Origin: Spiroplasma floricola 23-6
GTDB taxonomy: Bacteria > Bacillota_I > Bacilli_A > Mycoplasmatales > Mycoplasmataceae
Direction of reading: 5' to 3'
Assembly: GCF_002813555.1 (NCBI RefSeq)
Contig: NZ_CP025057.1
Span: forward strand, 620,001-684,000
Length of the DNA stretch: 64,000 nt
The position numbers and the translations under genes were made by a program. How positions within the stretch are numbered: position 1 is the first letter of the stretch; the number at the start of each line of letters is the position of its first letter. This document shows positions 1-10,748 of this stretch, piece by piece. The notes under the pieces are model-generated. The model was not told the DNA's origin, ran no database searches, and worked only from the letters and a program-made list of their open reading frames with translations.

Positions 1-684
1 ATAAAAAAATGAAATAAACATTTAATATATTTTATATTTGTTACAATAATTTTTATTCATTTTTGTTTAATAACTATAAATGAATATGAAGTTTTTATAA
101 ACAAAAGAACAGATAGTATATTTAAACATTTTAATATTGTTTTAAATACACTATTTATGCTTATAATGTTATTTACTTTGATTATTCAATTTAGTAAATT
201 TATGCATTTTGTTGATATTAACAGTAACAATCAAAATTTGAAATGAATGATAAAAAAAGAGAATTTAGAAATTTTGGCTAAAATAATTTATCTAACTTTA
301 CCTTTTATTGCTTTATTTTTAATAAATTTTTACATAAGAAGAAGTAGACATTTTGAATTTACTATTTGAATTTTAACTTATACTTCTTTAACTGCTATTT
401 CAATGATTGTTTTAACAATATTGACTTTTATTTATAAATTTGTTGTTAAAAAAAATATTATAGCAAATTATGAAGAGGATTTTATTTTTAAAATGCAATT
501 ATTATATTTACGTTCCTTATTTCATTTAAATATTTTTGATTTTAAAAATCAAAAATTTAAATTTAAAGAAGCTATTAAAGTTTTTCTTTCTTATTTACAT
601 CAAGAAAATGAAATGAGATATTCATTAAAAAATTCTCTATCTTTAAAAGATATGAAAAAAGCAACAATTCCACCAAGGATTTAA
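1..684 (+). CDS. Integral membrane protein, 5' end outside window
   Basis: The frame is open from the first base to TAA at 682-684, giving 227 residues of a protein that begins before the window. In-frame TGA codons (for example at 10 and 244) read as Trp. The first 140 residues hold three or four hydrophobic segments separated by short charged loops. The C-terminal 90 residues are basic and probably cytoplasmic, ending in KKATIPPRI. I recognise no family. It lies directly upstream of a lipoprotein and an FtsX permease on the same strand and may belong to that cluster, but no ABC ATPase motifs are visible in it. Confidence 0.7.
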
Positions 685-776
685 TTTTTTGTAATAACTT
701 GAAAAAATACTTATATGCTTAAATTCAAAGTTTAAATTTTTATGTATAAATTTAAATGAAAGAGAAGTATAAAATT

Positions 777-2120
777 ATGAAAAAATTATTATCATTATTA
801 GGAGCATTAGGAATAACTGCTTCTACAAGTATAACAGCAGTTGCATGTGCAAAACCATCATCTTCAAATACAAAAACAGAAGATGTTTTATTAAATAATG
901 TTTTACCCGAAACTATTTTAAAAGCTTACAAAGAGAAAAACCCAAATGCAAATATAGATGAACTTGAAGTATTTGATTACAATCAAAATAGTGCACGATT
1001 AGTTTATAAAAAATCTTCAAATTCTAATGGTAAATTTGAACCAATTATTTTTAATTATAAAATTAAAGCTTTAGATTTATCTGATAACAATCAAGCATTG
1101 GTAAGAAATATTCTTGTAGGAGAAATGGATGAGAATGGTGTTATAAATAAAACAATTAGTGCAAGTGATGTAGTGAAGAATAAAAAAGTTACAAAAAATT
1201 CAATAAGAACTTCATTTGCAATAATGAACGGAGTTTTCTTAAATGAAGAAGATATTGAAATTGGAGATATAAATTATAATAACGATACAGTAACAATCAA
1301 ATCAAAAAATCAAAATATTTTAAAAGGAACTGAAGAAGTTATTTTAACACTTAACAAAAATGTAAGTTCAAATGATATTTTAAAAGTTACAGAGATAGGA
1401 AATATTTATTTGCCAGGATCTTTATATGATAATAGAAGAAATTATTTTGATGGAACTTATAAAGATGAGCAAGGCAATAATGTTGCTGAAGGAAATATTC
1501 TTGTAGCTTTACCTATATTGTTTCAAAATCTAGGAGATAGAAATAAACTATTCTCTTATTTAGCAACTGATTTAGTTTTATCAGCTATGGCTATTGCAGG
1601 AGTTAGTTCTTCAAAAATAGAAGAAAATATGTCTATGAATTTCTTTAAATTAAACTTATCATGAGGGGGAGAACAAAATAGTTTGGTTTCAAATAATATA
1701 ATTACAGCAACTGATTCACAAACAGTAAATATTAAATTTAATTTGCAAAAAGAAGATAGATTGATTTTAGGAGAACATAGACCCAGTTCAAAAGACTTTA
1801 CAGTATCAAAAAAAGCATATGCTTCTAAAGACATTAAAACAATAATTTCAGAGATTTATGATCAAGCAGATAGTGCTTTTAAAAATCAAGTATCAAAAGA
1901 AATGTTTATAAAGTTTTCAACAATTAATTTTGCAAGTGAAAATGAAACTCCAACAATTGAATTGCTTCCTGGAGGAGATTATGTTTATGCATTTGACCCA
2001 ATGGCATTTCAATTAGTTTCATATCAATTAGATCAAGAAAAAGATAAGGAGTTAATTAAAAAACTTAAACCTCCAAAAGAAGGAAAAACCTTTGGCTATA
2101 AATTTGTAGTACAAGAATAG
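777..2120 (+). CDS. Lipoprotein of ABC permease cluster
   Basis: Predicted surface lipoprotein of 447 residues. I chose ATG 777 (MKKLLSLLGALG) over the in-frame ATG at 756, because it gives the usual Mollicute signal peptide and has AGAGAAG about 9 bases upstream. The lipobox TAVAC puts the modified Cys at residue 24. One TGA (1662) reads as Trp in a SWGGE context. The mature part is hydrophilic, with no domain I can name. The giant permease starts 7 bases after the stop, so the two are surely co-transcribed. A substrate-binding or scaffold role with that permease is inference only. Confidence 0.85.
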
Positions 2121-2127
2121 TTTTATA

Positions 2128-5100
2128 ATGCAAAAATTATTTTTTAGAAACATATTTAAAAACATTATCAAAAATAAATTACAATTAGTAATGGTTATTT
2201 TGTTAATGTTTTTATCTGTTTTTATATTCACTATGACAGATTCTTCTTCACAAAGATTAGTTAAGAGTAGAGAAGATTTTGCATTAAAGAGTAATTTACA
2301 TGACTCAATCATTCAGTTTACAGAAAGTAGCTACAATTATATAGAAAATGATGAATTTAAAACTATTGCAAATAATGAAGTTAGAGATGAAATTATTTTA
2401 AATTACTTAAAGAATAGTTTAGATAAAAAAAACAGTAATTTAAAATTCTATTTTGATAGAACAGAAACTAGAAATTTTATTTTAGGTTCAAATAAAAATA
2501 TTAAAGTTATTAACTTAGAACCTGAGAAAAAAGTTGATACATTTATTGTCAAAAATGGTATGAGTTTGAAAACTTGAAAAAGTTATGTTGATTCAGAAAA
2601 TGATTTGTCTAAAAGGTGAGTTTATCTCTCTGAACAATTTGCAAAAAATAATAATATTAAAATTAATGATATTATTCGTTTGAATGATGATTCTTTTGGT
2701 TCAACTATTTTAGTTAAAAATAGTGAAAGAAATTCAGTTGATATTTCACAATATGAAAATAAAGATATTAATGAATGAATTGTTAATTCAAACTATTCAT
2801 CAATGAATTGATTTCAAGTTGTAGGTTATGGATCAAGTGCAGACTTCATGATGCCTATAATATCTTCCAATTCACCATTGCCAAATTTAAATAATGAAGG
2901 ATTAGCCTATGTAAATCCAAAAAACTTTGGTTGACAAAAAACATATTTAAAAACTTCTTTTAAAGATAATATTGTAAATAAAATGAAAGAAGTTATTAGC
3001 AAAGAAGAAATTGAAAATTTTAGAGTTTGAAATTATAATTCTGAAACTCAATCACAAGAAACACTTAGACTAATTTCTCCAAGAGATAAAGAAGTTTATT
3101 ATTCTTTAAAATTTGTAAATAAAAGTAATAAAGAGATGAATGGAGAATTAAATTCAATATTAACAGATATCAACAAAGCAAGAGAATATGGTTTAACAAT
3201 TAGCTATGATCCACCATCCTCTAGTTCTGATAAAGTTATCTATGATGTTGCAGATAAAGATTACTCTTTTGTTTTAAGAACTCAGATGTATTTACAAATA
3301 ATTAAATATTTTAAAATAATTATGTATGCAGTTACAATTGTAACTGTACTAATTGGAATATGAATTTTAACTATAATTTTAAGAAATAATATTCAAAAAA
3401 CATTTGGACAAAATGGAATATTATTGTCTCTTGGTTATAAAAAAAATGAACTTATAATGTCTAACTGTTTGTATCCCTTTTTTATTTCAATAATAGGGGG
3501 AACGTTAGGATATCTTCTAGCATTACCAATGCAAATATTTATTATAAATATTTTTAAAAATTTCTTTACTATGAATTTCTCACAAATTAGTTTTTCATGG
3601 TTGGGTCTATTAACAATGGTTATAGGATTATTTCTATTTTTACTAATAGTGACACTGTCTATTAATTATTTTGTTTTTAATAAATATAATGCTTTGCAAA
3701 TGATAAACTATGAAAATATTTCAACAGTAAATAAATATAAACTTAAAATTCAAAAATTTTTAACAAGAAGTAAAAAGTTTGATTCTAGATTTAAAGGAGC
3801 AATATTGGCTTCTTCAATATCAAGATTGATAACTATAACATCAGTTATGTTGATTTCTTCAACAATAACTTCCATTGGTGTTATTGCTCCTTCAATTTTA
3901 AATAATTATACAAAGTACAAATATATAGATAATAATTATGATAATCAAATTGAATATGAATCTCCAATCTATAATGCTCCAACTACTTTTTATAAAACAT
4001 ATAATCCTATAAGTGAAAAAAATAATAAAACAAATAGTGCTCAAGAAATATTTGATATGTATTTAAATAATCAAATATCATCTTCAACTTTTACACCAAA
4101 TGAAGATGTTGCAAAATTATCAGATTTAACTTATAAAAATTTAAATAAAGATTTTTTAACAAATCCTGATTTAAAATTAGACATTAATATTGAAGGAATT
4201 GATAAATCTGTTTTAAAAGGAACTTTAATATCTAGTGTTTGAAAAGATTATAAGTTTTATAAACTTGATCAGTATTATGAATCTTCTAAAGTTTTAGAAG
4301 TGATTAGCAGTAAAAATAGTTTAAAAGATAAACTTGAGGATTTTGAAAATTTAAGAGTTTTTTATTTAAAATATAAAACAACAATAGGTTTAAATATTCA
4401 AAGAAAAGAATATTTTGAAAATGGACAATACAAAAATAATTTAGAAAAATTAATTAGTAATGAGCAGTTAAAAAAAATTGGAATAAGTGGAGGAGATGCA
4501 ACTCCAGTATTGGCAAAATCAGGAAGAATTAGAAAAGATTCTATATTTGAAAAAAGCTTTTATGAAGATTTAGAAATAAATGATGAAGATACATGATGAA
4601 AAAATACATCTCGTAATGTAGCTGCAATTTATAATTGAATAAAAGCATATTTTATTGATAATTTACAACAAGGATTTCTACAAGGAGTATATGCAAGTTC
4701 ACCAGAAGCTTTAAGAAAAATTATTTCAGAAAGTTTTTTGGATGAAAGCAAACAGTTTAATGCTTTGTTTAATATAATACCTTATGTTAAATCAACAAAT
4801 GACTTAGGAATTGCAATTGAAGCTGCTTTTAAAAATAAAACTTTTAAAATATATGGTCTTAATAAAGAAAATAGAACTCAATCTCTTTTTGATTTCAATA
4901 ATAATAATTTAAAAGAAAAACTTTTTGAAGATGAAAATAATATAGTTTTAAATTCTTCTCTAGCAAAAATTTTAAAAGCTAAAGTTGGAGAAACAATTGA
5001 TGTTGAACATTTTAAAAAAGTTTTAGCTGTAAATGAAAAAGAATTAGATCCATATAGTTGAGATACAACAAAAATGGATGCTAAAGGAGAGTTATATACA

Positions 5101-6231
5101 AATTCTAAAGAATTGTATTCAAGATCTCTTGTAAGTTCTAAACAAAAAGGATGGAAAAATAAACAAATAACTCAAAATGATAATCAATTTGTTTATAATA
5201 CAGATTTAGATACAACATCTGAAACAATGACAAAACCAACAGAAATGTCTGAAAAAGTAGATTCAGGAAGAGTTACTAAAAAAAGAGTGAGTGAAAATAA
5301 AACTTATAAAGTTGTTGGTATATCTCGACAATATGGAAGTGCAAAAGCATGAGTTCAAAATAATAGTGTAAAAAAAATATATGGATATGATAAAAGCGAA
5401 CAAATTCTTTTTCAAAATTTTATTAAAGAGTGAATTAATCCAAAAGATAAAGATAATGCAAATTCTGTGTTAAAAGAATTTATTCAAAAAATAGGAGATT
5501 GAGAAATTAAGAATTATTCTCAAAATGAGTATAAAAATAAATTTGAGAGTTTTAAAAAGTGAGTTGAACAAGACTCAAAAAGAGAAGATATACTTAAACT
5601 TTTTGAAAGTGAATATCCAATATTCAATTACAAAAATTCAAAAGATAATTCTTTTGCAGATTTAAGTAAGGGAATTACTGTAAGTCAACAATTTGGAGAT
5701 TTCTCAAGTTATGGTTTGAATGGTGGAGTTGTAAACTCTCAAACTATTTCAGGATATCAAATATCGGCAATTAAATCCATTGATCAAAAACAAGCAGCTT
5801 TAGAAATAATGTCACGTATAATGAAGTATGCAAAAGTTATTGTCTATTATGTAACAACTATTTTCTTATTAATTTGTGTAATTATAATTATGTTAATAGT
5901 TAACTTAGTAATAGTTAAATATCAAAAAAATATAGCTGTATTAAAAGTTCTTGGATATAAAAACTTTTATATAATTAAGTTATTTATCGGAATGTATATT
6001 CCTATAGTTCTTATAACTACGTTAATTGGTATAGGATTTGGTATTTTAATAGTTCAAATTGTTTCTTCAAATCTAATTACTTCAGGTATTGTTGTTCCAT
6101 TTTTTGCAACAACATGATGATATAGCATATCAACATTTTTATTAGTATGAATTATTTATATATTAGCTTCAATAATAAGTTGATTTATTTTAAAAAGAAT
6201 TAATTTATTATTAGCTGTTCAAGAAAGCTAG
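2128..6231 (+). CDS. Giant ABC transporter permease with two FtsX domains
   Basis: A single frame of 1,367 residues with many TGA Trp codons and no TAA or TAG before TAG 6229. An N-terminal membrane helix (about residues 12-35) is followed by a large extracytoplasmic region. An FtsX/MacB-type domain with three or four helices follows at about 385-530, containing the LLSLGYKKNEL motif. A second helix (about 560-590) and a second large external domain follow. A C-terminal FtsX domain covers about 1230-1365, with the matching AVLKVLGYKNFYIIKLF motif. The internal duplication of helix, external domain and FtsX core is typical of Mollicute MacB/LolE-like permeases. These normally act with a separate MacB-type ATPase, which is not in this window. 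It lies between two lipoprotein genes, 7 and 11 bases away, in one operon. Confidence 0.88.
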
Positions 6232-6242
6232 GTGGAGAATAA

Positions 6243-7232
6243 ATGAAAAAAATATTAATGTTTTTAACAACTATTTCAATGACAACATCAACTTCTTTTA
6301 GTGTGCTTTCTTGTAAAACAACAACAGAGTATAAAGAAATAATAAGACCAGAACCTGTATATTTGATAAAACAATATGGTTTTAAAGGTTTTGACAGTAA
6401 AAAAATAGATGTCAAAAAATATGTTTATACTTATGATTTAATTGATGAATTAAATAAGTATTTACAATTAGCTGGATATAATTTAAATAATTTAAGCTGA
6501 GATATAACTCGCAATAAAATGATTCTAGAAAAAGGTTTAGAAGATAATTTACTAAGAAATGGAAACTATTTTTTTGTAATAAAAAATAAATTAAATGAAA
6601 ATGACAAAATTGAAGTTAAACAAAAAATTTCTAACTCTAAATATCTAAAAGATGTAATTTTAAAAACTAATTTAAAAGACATTGAAGATAATAGAGTAAA
6701 AACTGTACTTATGAAAATGATCTTTAATAATTTAAACTTAATTTCTAGAATTGATGATATTGCAAAGGAAATGTTAAACAGTGAGAATATTACAATAACA
6801 GATAAAAATGCAATATTAAATTTTAAAGACTTTGATAAAAAAAATAGGGATAAATTTTATGGACAAATTACATTAGATTTTAATGTGACTGGACCAAATC
6901 CTAATTGACCTTCTGAAAAAATTGATATTAATAATCTTGCAAAAGAAGGAGGAACTAATGTAAAAAATGATTTAGGAATACTTAAAACTGTAAATCCTTT
7001 TCAAATTTTCTCTCAATACGTTACTTTAAATTTCTCAAATAAATTACAATATTTAACAATTTTAGTAAATGACATTGATATAGAAGGTATAAAAATTAAT
7101 AAAATAGATAAAAACTATTATAAAGCAGTTTTTGAAACTCTTAAAGATACTGGAAGTAAATATAAAAATTATCTTACAGGAAAATTGGAATTAACATTTA
7201 ATTATTTTGGCAATGAAATAATCTCTCGTTAA
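6243..7232 (+). CDS. Lipoprotein, last gene of permease operon
   Basis: Lipoprotein of 329 residues. The signal peptide starts MKKILMFLTTISM and the lipobox SVLSC places the lipidated Cys at residue 24. A strong ribosome site, GGTGGAG, lies 6 bases before the ATG. In-frame TGA at 6498 and 6906 are Trp. The mature protein is Lys- and Asn-rich with no recognisable domain. It starts 11 bases after the permease stop and is followed by a clear terminator, so it closes the operon of two lipoproteins around an FtsX permease. Confidence 0.83.
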
Positions 7233-7283
7233 TTTGTTTAAAATAACTCAATGTTACTTTGAATAAAATAATTAGAAGCAAAG

Positions 7284-7320
7284 AATAATCTAAAGTATTT
7301 TAGATTATTTTTTTTATTTT
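7284..7320 (+). terminator. Intrinsic terminator of permease operon
   Basis: Perfect 11-bp stem AATAATCTAAA / TTTAGATTATT with a 4-base loop, followed by a run of eight or more T. It lies 52 bases after the lipoprotein stop. Confidence 0.85.
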
Positions 7321-7506
7321 AATATTTTAGAAAAAATCTGAATAAAGTTTTAACTAAAACTAATTTTATAGAATCTTATTCTGACAATTTTTTTAAAAGT
7401 AACTTGTACGTTATCAAAAATTTATATTTTTAGCTTTTTAAAATTAATAATATGATTATTATAGTAAAAATAGTTTTATTAAAAATAAAAATGAAATATC
7501 TTATAT

Positions 7507-7553
7507 TATACTACTTGACAATGTATAATACTAACTATATTATAGTAGTGATA
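7507..7553 (+). promoter_or_regulatory. Promoter and possible PadR operator
   Basis: A consensus promoter is visible: TTGACA at 7515-7520, a 17-base spacer and TATTAT at 7538-7543, about 20 bases before the ATG at 7564. Imperfect inverted arms flank it (TATACTACT at 7507-7515 and AGTAGTGATA at 7544-7553). The operon ends in a padR gene and PadR proteins usually bind dyads over their own promoter, so this is a plausible autoregulatory operator. The 240 bases before it, back to the terminator, show no gene. Confidence 0.6.
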
Positions 7554-7563
7554 GGAGAAAACA

Positions 7564-7968
7564 ATGAATATAAAATTAAAAGAGATTAATTCGCAAAGAA
7601 TTAAAGCATGTATAGTTACATTAATATTACAAACTATGTCAACATTGTCTTTGTTAATAGCAGCAGTGGTACAAAGCATATACCCATTAACAAATGAAGC
7701 AATTTTATTGCTTTGACTATTTTCAATATATTTTTTATATGCAAATATTTGAATAGGTATTGTATTGGCAATGGATTTAAAAAATAAAATAAATAGCAAA
7801 AATGAGATAAAATTATTATTTTCAGGAGTTGGATCAATTATTAGCATATTTTCATTAATTGTTTGAATTATTTTTGTTAGAGAAATATATTATGAAAAAA
7901 AATATAATATTGATTTATTAGAAAATGTTGGTGTTGAAGATGAAGAAACTTCATCAAAAGGGGAATAA
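7564..7968 (+). CDS. Small membrane protein of PadR operon
   Basis: A 134-residue protein, read through TGA Trp codons, with GGAGA upstream of the ATG. Three hydrophobic segments lie at about residues 17-39, 47-69 and 85-104, with an acidic C-terminal tail. I recognise no family. It is first in a tight operon with a HAAS/DUF1700-type membrane protein (3 bases downstream) and a PadR regulator, so it is probably an envelope-stress or membrane component controlled by that regulator. The minus-strand open frames in this stretch are shadows of it. Confidence 0.75.
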
Positions 7969-7971
7969 AAA

Positions 7972-8985
7972 ATGAAAATAGAAATTTTATTTTTAAAAAA
8001 TCTTGAAAAACAGCTTAGATTTTTAAAACCAAAAGATAGAGAAGATTTTATTTCAAATTATCGTTTACAAATTTATGATCGTTATAAAAGTGGAGAATCA
8101 ACTACAGATATTATTAATAGCTTTGAAAGTCCAGAGTCAATTGCAAGCAATATTTATCAAGAGTTAGAAATTGATATTAAAAAAGAAAAAGCTAAGGAGT
8201 ATAAATCATCAGGATTAGCAAAAATGCTTTTGGGATTATCAACTATATTACCTCAAATACTTGTATTTCTTTTTTCAATAATATTTTTTACTACAAGTTT
8301 TGTACTAATTGTTGGATTTTTATTTTCTTTAGTATTATTTTGACTTAACTTTGAAACTTTACAAGCAATTGGGGGAACATTTTTATCATTAGGTTTGTTA
8401 CCTTTGTTAGCAATTTTATTTTTCTATATAGGAATAGAAATATATAAATTTGAAAAACTATTTTTTAAAATTTCAATTGAACTTGTAGTTGGCAGAGAAA
8501 TGGAAATTTATAATAAAACAGATAAAGTCAAAAGTAAAAAAAATAAAATTATTATAATAATTTTATTAAGTGTATTTTCTCTATTTACGTTTGCAGGTGT
8601 AATTGGAACTTTTGCTGGACCTAAAACAATTGGGGGAGCATCATTGTCTGGGAATATGATTAATACTAAAACAGATACATTAAACTATTCAAGTTTTATG
8701 GAAACTAAAGATAATGAAAAATTGAATTTTAATTATAGTTTTTTAAGAGATTATAGTTGATATAAAATCAATCTAATAGAAGACAAAGAATTAAAAAGTG
8801 AATTAAAAGTTAAAAGAGATTATAATTTTAAATCTTCTTTAAATTTTGACTATGAAATAAAACAAGATAAGAATTTCAATAATTATCATTTGCAGCCAGT
8901 TAATGTTTCTTTAAATTTAAAAATTTTTAACATTTCAAGTATTATTTTCACTATAACATATAATCCAGATGAGGTTAAATTTTAA
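7972..8985 (+). CDS. HAAS/DUF1700-like membrane protein
   Basis: A 337-residue protein. The first 65 residues form a helical domain resembling the HAAS (DUF1700) module: FLKNLEKQLRFLKPKDRED, then DRYKSGESTTDIINSFESPE. In Firmicutes such proteins are regularly encoded beside PadR repressors. Three or four membrane helices follow (about 83-125, 135-157 and 188-208), then about 110 polar residues probably outside the cell. TGA at 8341 and 8758 read as Trp. It starts 3 bases after the upstream gene and ends 2 bases before the padR start. The HAAS assignment rests on the motif and the neighbourhood. Confidence 0.75.
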
Positions 8986-8987
8986 AT

Positions 8988-9311
8988 TTGGATATTCAAT
9001 TAAAAAAAGGGGTCCTAGATATGATTATTTTAGACCTTTTAAAAAAACAAGATTATTATGCATATGAATTAAACAAAGTATTAAATAAATTTATTTCAAT
9101 AAATGAATCTACAGCTTATGCTATTTTTAAAAAATTAGTTGATAAGGGCTTGGTATCATATTACTTGGCAGAATCAAGCAATGGTCCTGTAAGAAAATAT
9201 TATAAAATTACTAAGCTTGGTTTAGAAAAACTTAAAGAATATTTAGAAAATTGAAATGAATTTGTAAATTTAGTACAGAATTTTATAGATGAAAATAAGC
9301 AAGATAACTAA
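8988..9311 (+). CDS. PadR-family transcriptional regulator
   Basis: A 107-residue winged-helix protein. LKKGVLDMIILDLLKKQDYYAYEL is the PadR N-terminal helix pair, followed by recognition helix region STAYAIFKKLVDKGLV and the wing GPVRKYYKITKLGLEKL. I chose the TTG start at 8988, two bases after the upstream stop, because it restores the full PadR N-terminus; the next ATG (9021) would cut it off. Translation is probably coupled to the upstream gene. It likely represses its own operon. One TGA (9252) reads as Trp. Confidence 0.88.
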
Positions 9312-9433
9312 AAGTAAATACAAATACATACAAATACAAAATTAAAAATAGAGTAGTTTACTTATTAATATTATTTATAGAAATTTAATTCCCTCAACGT
9401 TCCCCCCAAATTGGGAACGTTTTTTTTTTTTTT

Positions 9434-10288
9434 TTATCATTTTTTATTCATTCTAATTCTATCATTATTATAAAAGTCCAATCATGCTCATGCTATTTCC
9501 ATACATTGATTAATGTTTTCAATATGACATGTTCTTATAGTTTCATCTTTTAAACGACCATGAAAACTTTCATGTTTACCATTATGATGAGGTGTTCCTG
9601 GTTTTGAATAGCTTCTAATAATTTGTAAATCATTACATAAACTTATGTAATCCAGAGAGGTATATTGATTTCCATTATCTGAATGTAATAATATTGAACC
9701 TAAATATTTTTTATTTTTATATGCCATTTCTACAGCTTCAAGAACAAAATCTGTTTTTTGATTATCAATTCTTTTAGATTTTCCTATTATTTCTCCAGTT
9801 AAATTATCTTGAACTGTGCAAATATAACCTTTTTTTGTTTTAACTGAAAATTCAGTTATATCACTAGTTCAAATATTTTCAAAACCAATTTCTTTTGCTT
9901 CTTTTAAATAATTCTTTCTAATAGTTTCGTTATATCTTTTAATCTCATGTTTAGATTGTTTCTTAATGTAATATGCAATATGATTAAATTTTTTAAATAT
10001 ACGTTCTAATTTTTTATGATTAATTCTGAAAGGGTCAATATAATTTAATTTAAAATATAGGGCTCATCTTTTAGCACTATAAGCACTAAGGAAATTATTC
10101 CTTTCAATTTCTGAAATAACTAAATTCATAATTCTTGTATCATCCAGGAAATTCATTAAAGTTTTATTTTTTTTATATGTTGATGTTCTATTAATATTTA
10201 AAATTTTACAAATCATTGTTCTATTGCTCTTGGTATTTATCAATAATTGTTGAACTATTTCTTTTTGGTTTTGGCCTTGGAGGCTCAT
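9434..10288 (-). CDS. IS3-family transposase OrfB, DDE catalytic domain
   Basis: 284 residues when TGA is read as Trp. An rve integrase core carries the DD(35)E triad: Asp in TSDITEF, Asp in LLHSDNGNQYTS, and Glu in HHNGKHESFHGRLKDE exactly 36 positions after the second Asp. The product is normally made as an OrfAB fusion through the slippery site in the orfA overlap. All catalytic residues are present and no TAA or TAG interrupts it, so this copy looks active. Confidence 0.93.
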
Positions 10289-10584
10289 TGCTTTTTTAAA
10301 ATATCATTCTCCTTAATTAATTCCTTATTGTAATCAAATAGAATTCCTACAAACAGATCATTTGCCTTTTGAGATATACTGTAATCTATTTTATAAGGTA
10401 AACGAGTTTTTGAATCACCAATATCTGTATTTTTGTATTTGTTTATTATTGTTCCAATTGATCCTGTAGTTGAGTTAAATTTTAATGCTATTTCCTTTAG
10501 AGAATAACCATTCAAACTTAATTCAATAATTTTTTCTTTTTCTTCTTGAGTTCACTTTCTAAACTTTTGTCCTTTTTTTGCCAT
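10255..10584 (-). CDS. IS3-family transposase OrfA, DNA-binding subunit
   Basis: 109 residues under code 4. The N-terminus KKGQKFRKWTQEEKEKIIEL leads into the helix-turn-helix NGYSLKEIALKFNSTTGSIG, as in IS150-group OrfA, followed by a helical leucine-zipper-like segment. The frame continues through a TGA into a basic tail ending KTKKK. It overlaps orfB by 34 bases. A slippery A-AAA-AAG heptamer lies in the overlap. Confidence 0.92.
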
Positions 10585-10661
10585 ATACTTTATCCTTTTC
10601 TATTATTGTATAAAAATTGTTGCCTAAATGGGGGGAACATTCCCTAAAAAAGTTAAAAAAG

Positions 10662-10688
10662 TTGATTTTTTTTTTTTTTTTATATAAT
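10662..10688 (+). promoter_or_regulatory. Poly-T spacer promoter, lipoprotein 10749
   Basis: -35 TTGATT (10662-10667) and -10 TATAAT (10683-10688), separated by a spacer that is almost entirely T: an uninterrupted run of 16 T at 10666-10681. The hexamer spacing is 15. The downstream leader contains the palindrome TTGATATCAA (10691-10700), shared with the genes at 37875 and 43363. A T run inside the spacer is expected to change length by slippage and switch the promoter, as reported for poly-A tracts in Mycoplasma hyorhinis vlp promoters. Confidence 0.75.
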
Positions 10689-10748
10689 CATTGATATCAA
10701 TTTGAATTGTTTATTTGTATTTTAACAGCTCTTTAAAAAAGGAGGAAA

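Larger units (their letters stand above)
9395..10642 (-). mobile_element. IS3-family insertion sequence, copy A
   Basis: A complete 1,248-bp element, minus orientation, the same length as copies at 23387 and 42006. The ends carry imperfect inverted repeats with a GTTCCCCCCA core. In transposase orientation the left end is GAATGTTCCCCCC and the right end GGGGGGAACGTTG. These boundaries give a 3-bp target duplication (CCT at 9392-9394 and 10643-10645) and work for all three copies. It contains overlapping orfA and orfB joined by a -1 frameshift site. A 16-base homopolymer follows the orfB stop. Its transposase 5' end faces the poly-T promoter of the lipoprotein gene at 10749, 19 bases from its -35. 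Confidence 0.95.

Noticed and set aside
756-776. Upstream ATG giving MKEKYKI before the lipoprotein signal peptide
   Set aside because: The start at 777 gives the standard signal peptide with Cys24 and is better spaced from AGAGAAG.
2575-6117. Many apparent stops splitting the permease into small genes
   Set aside because: All are TGA. Throughout the window TGA falls at conserved Trp positions, so it is sense here.
7506-7847. Minus-strand open frames opposite the gene at 7564
   Set aside because: They are antisense to a well-supported membrane protein with promoter, ribosome site and operon context; no ribosome site of their own.
9420-9435. 16-base T run (and its equivalents in the other IS copies) as another phase-variable promoter
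   Set aside because: It lies inside the IS just after the orfB stop, has no -35/-10 around it and is the same length in all three copies.
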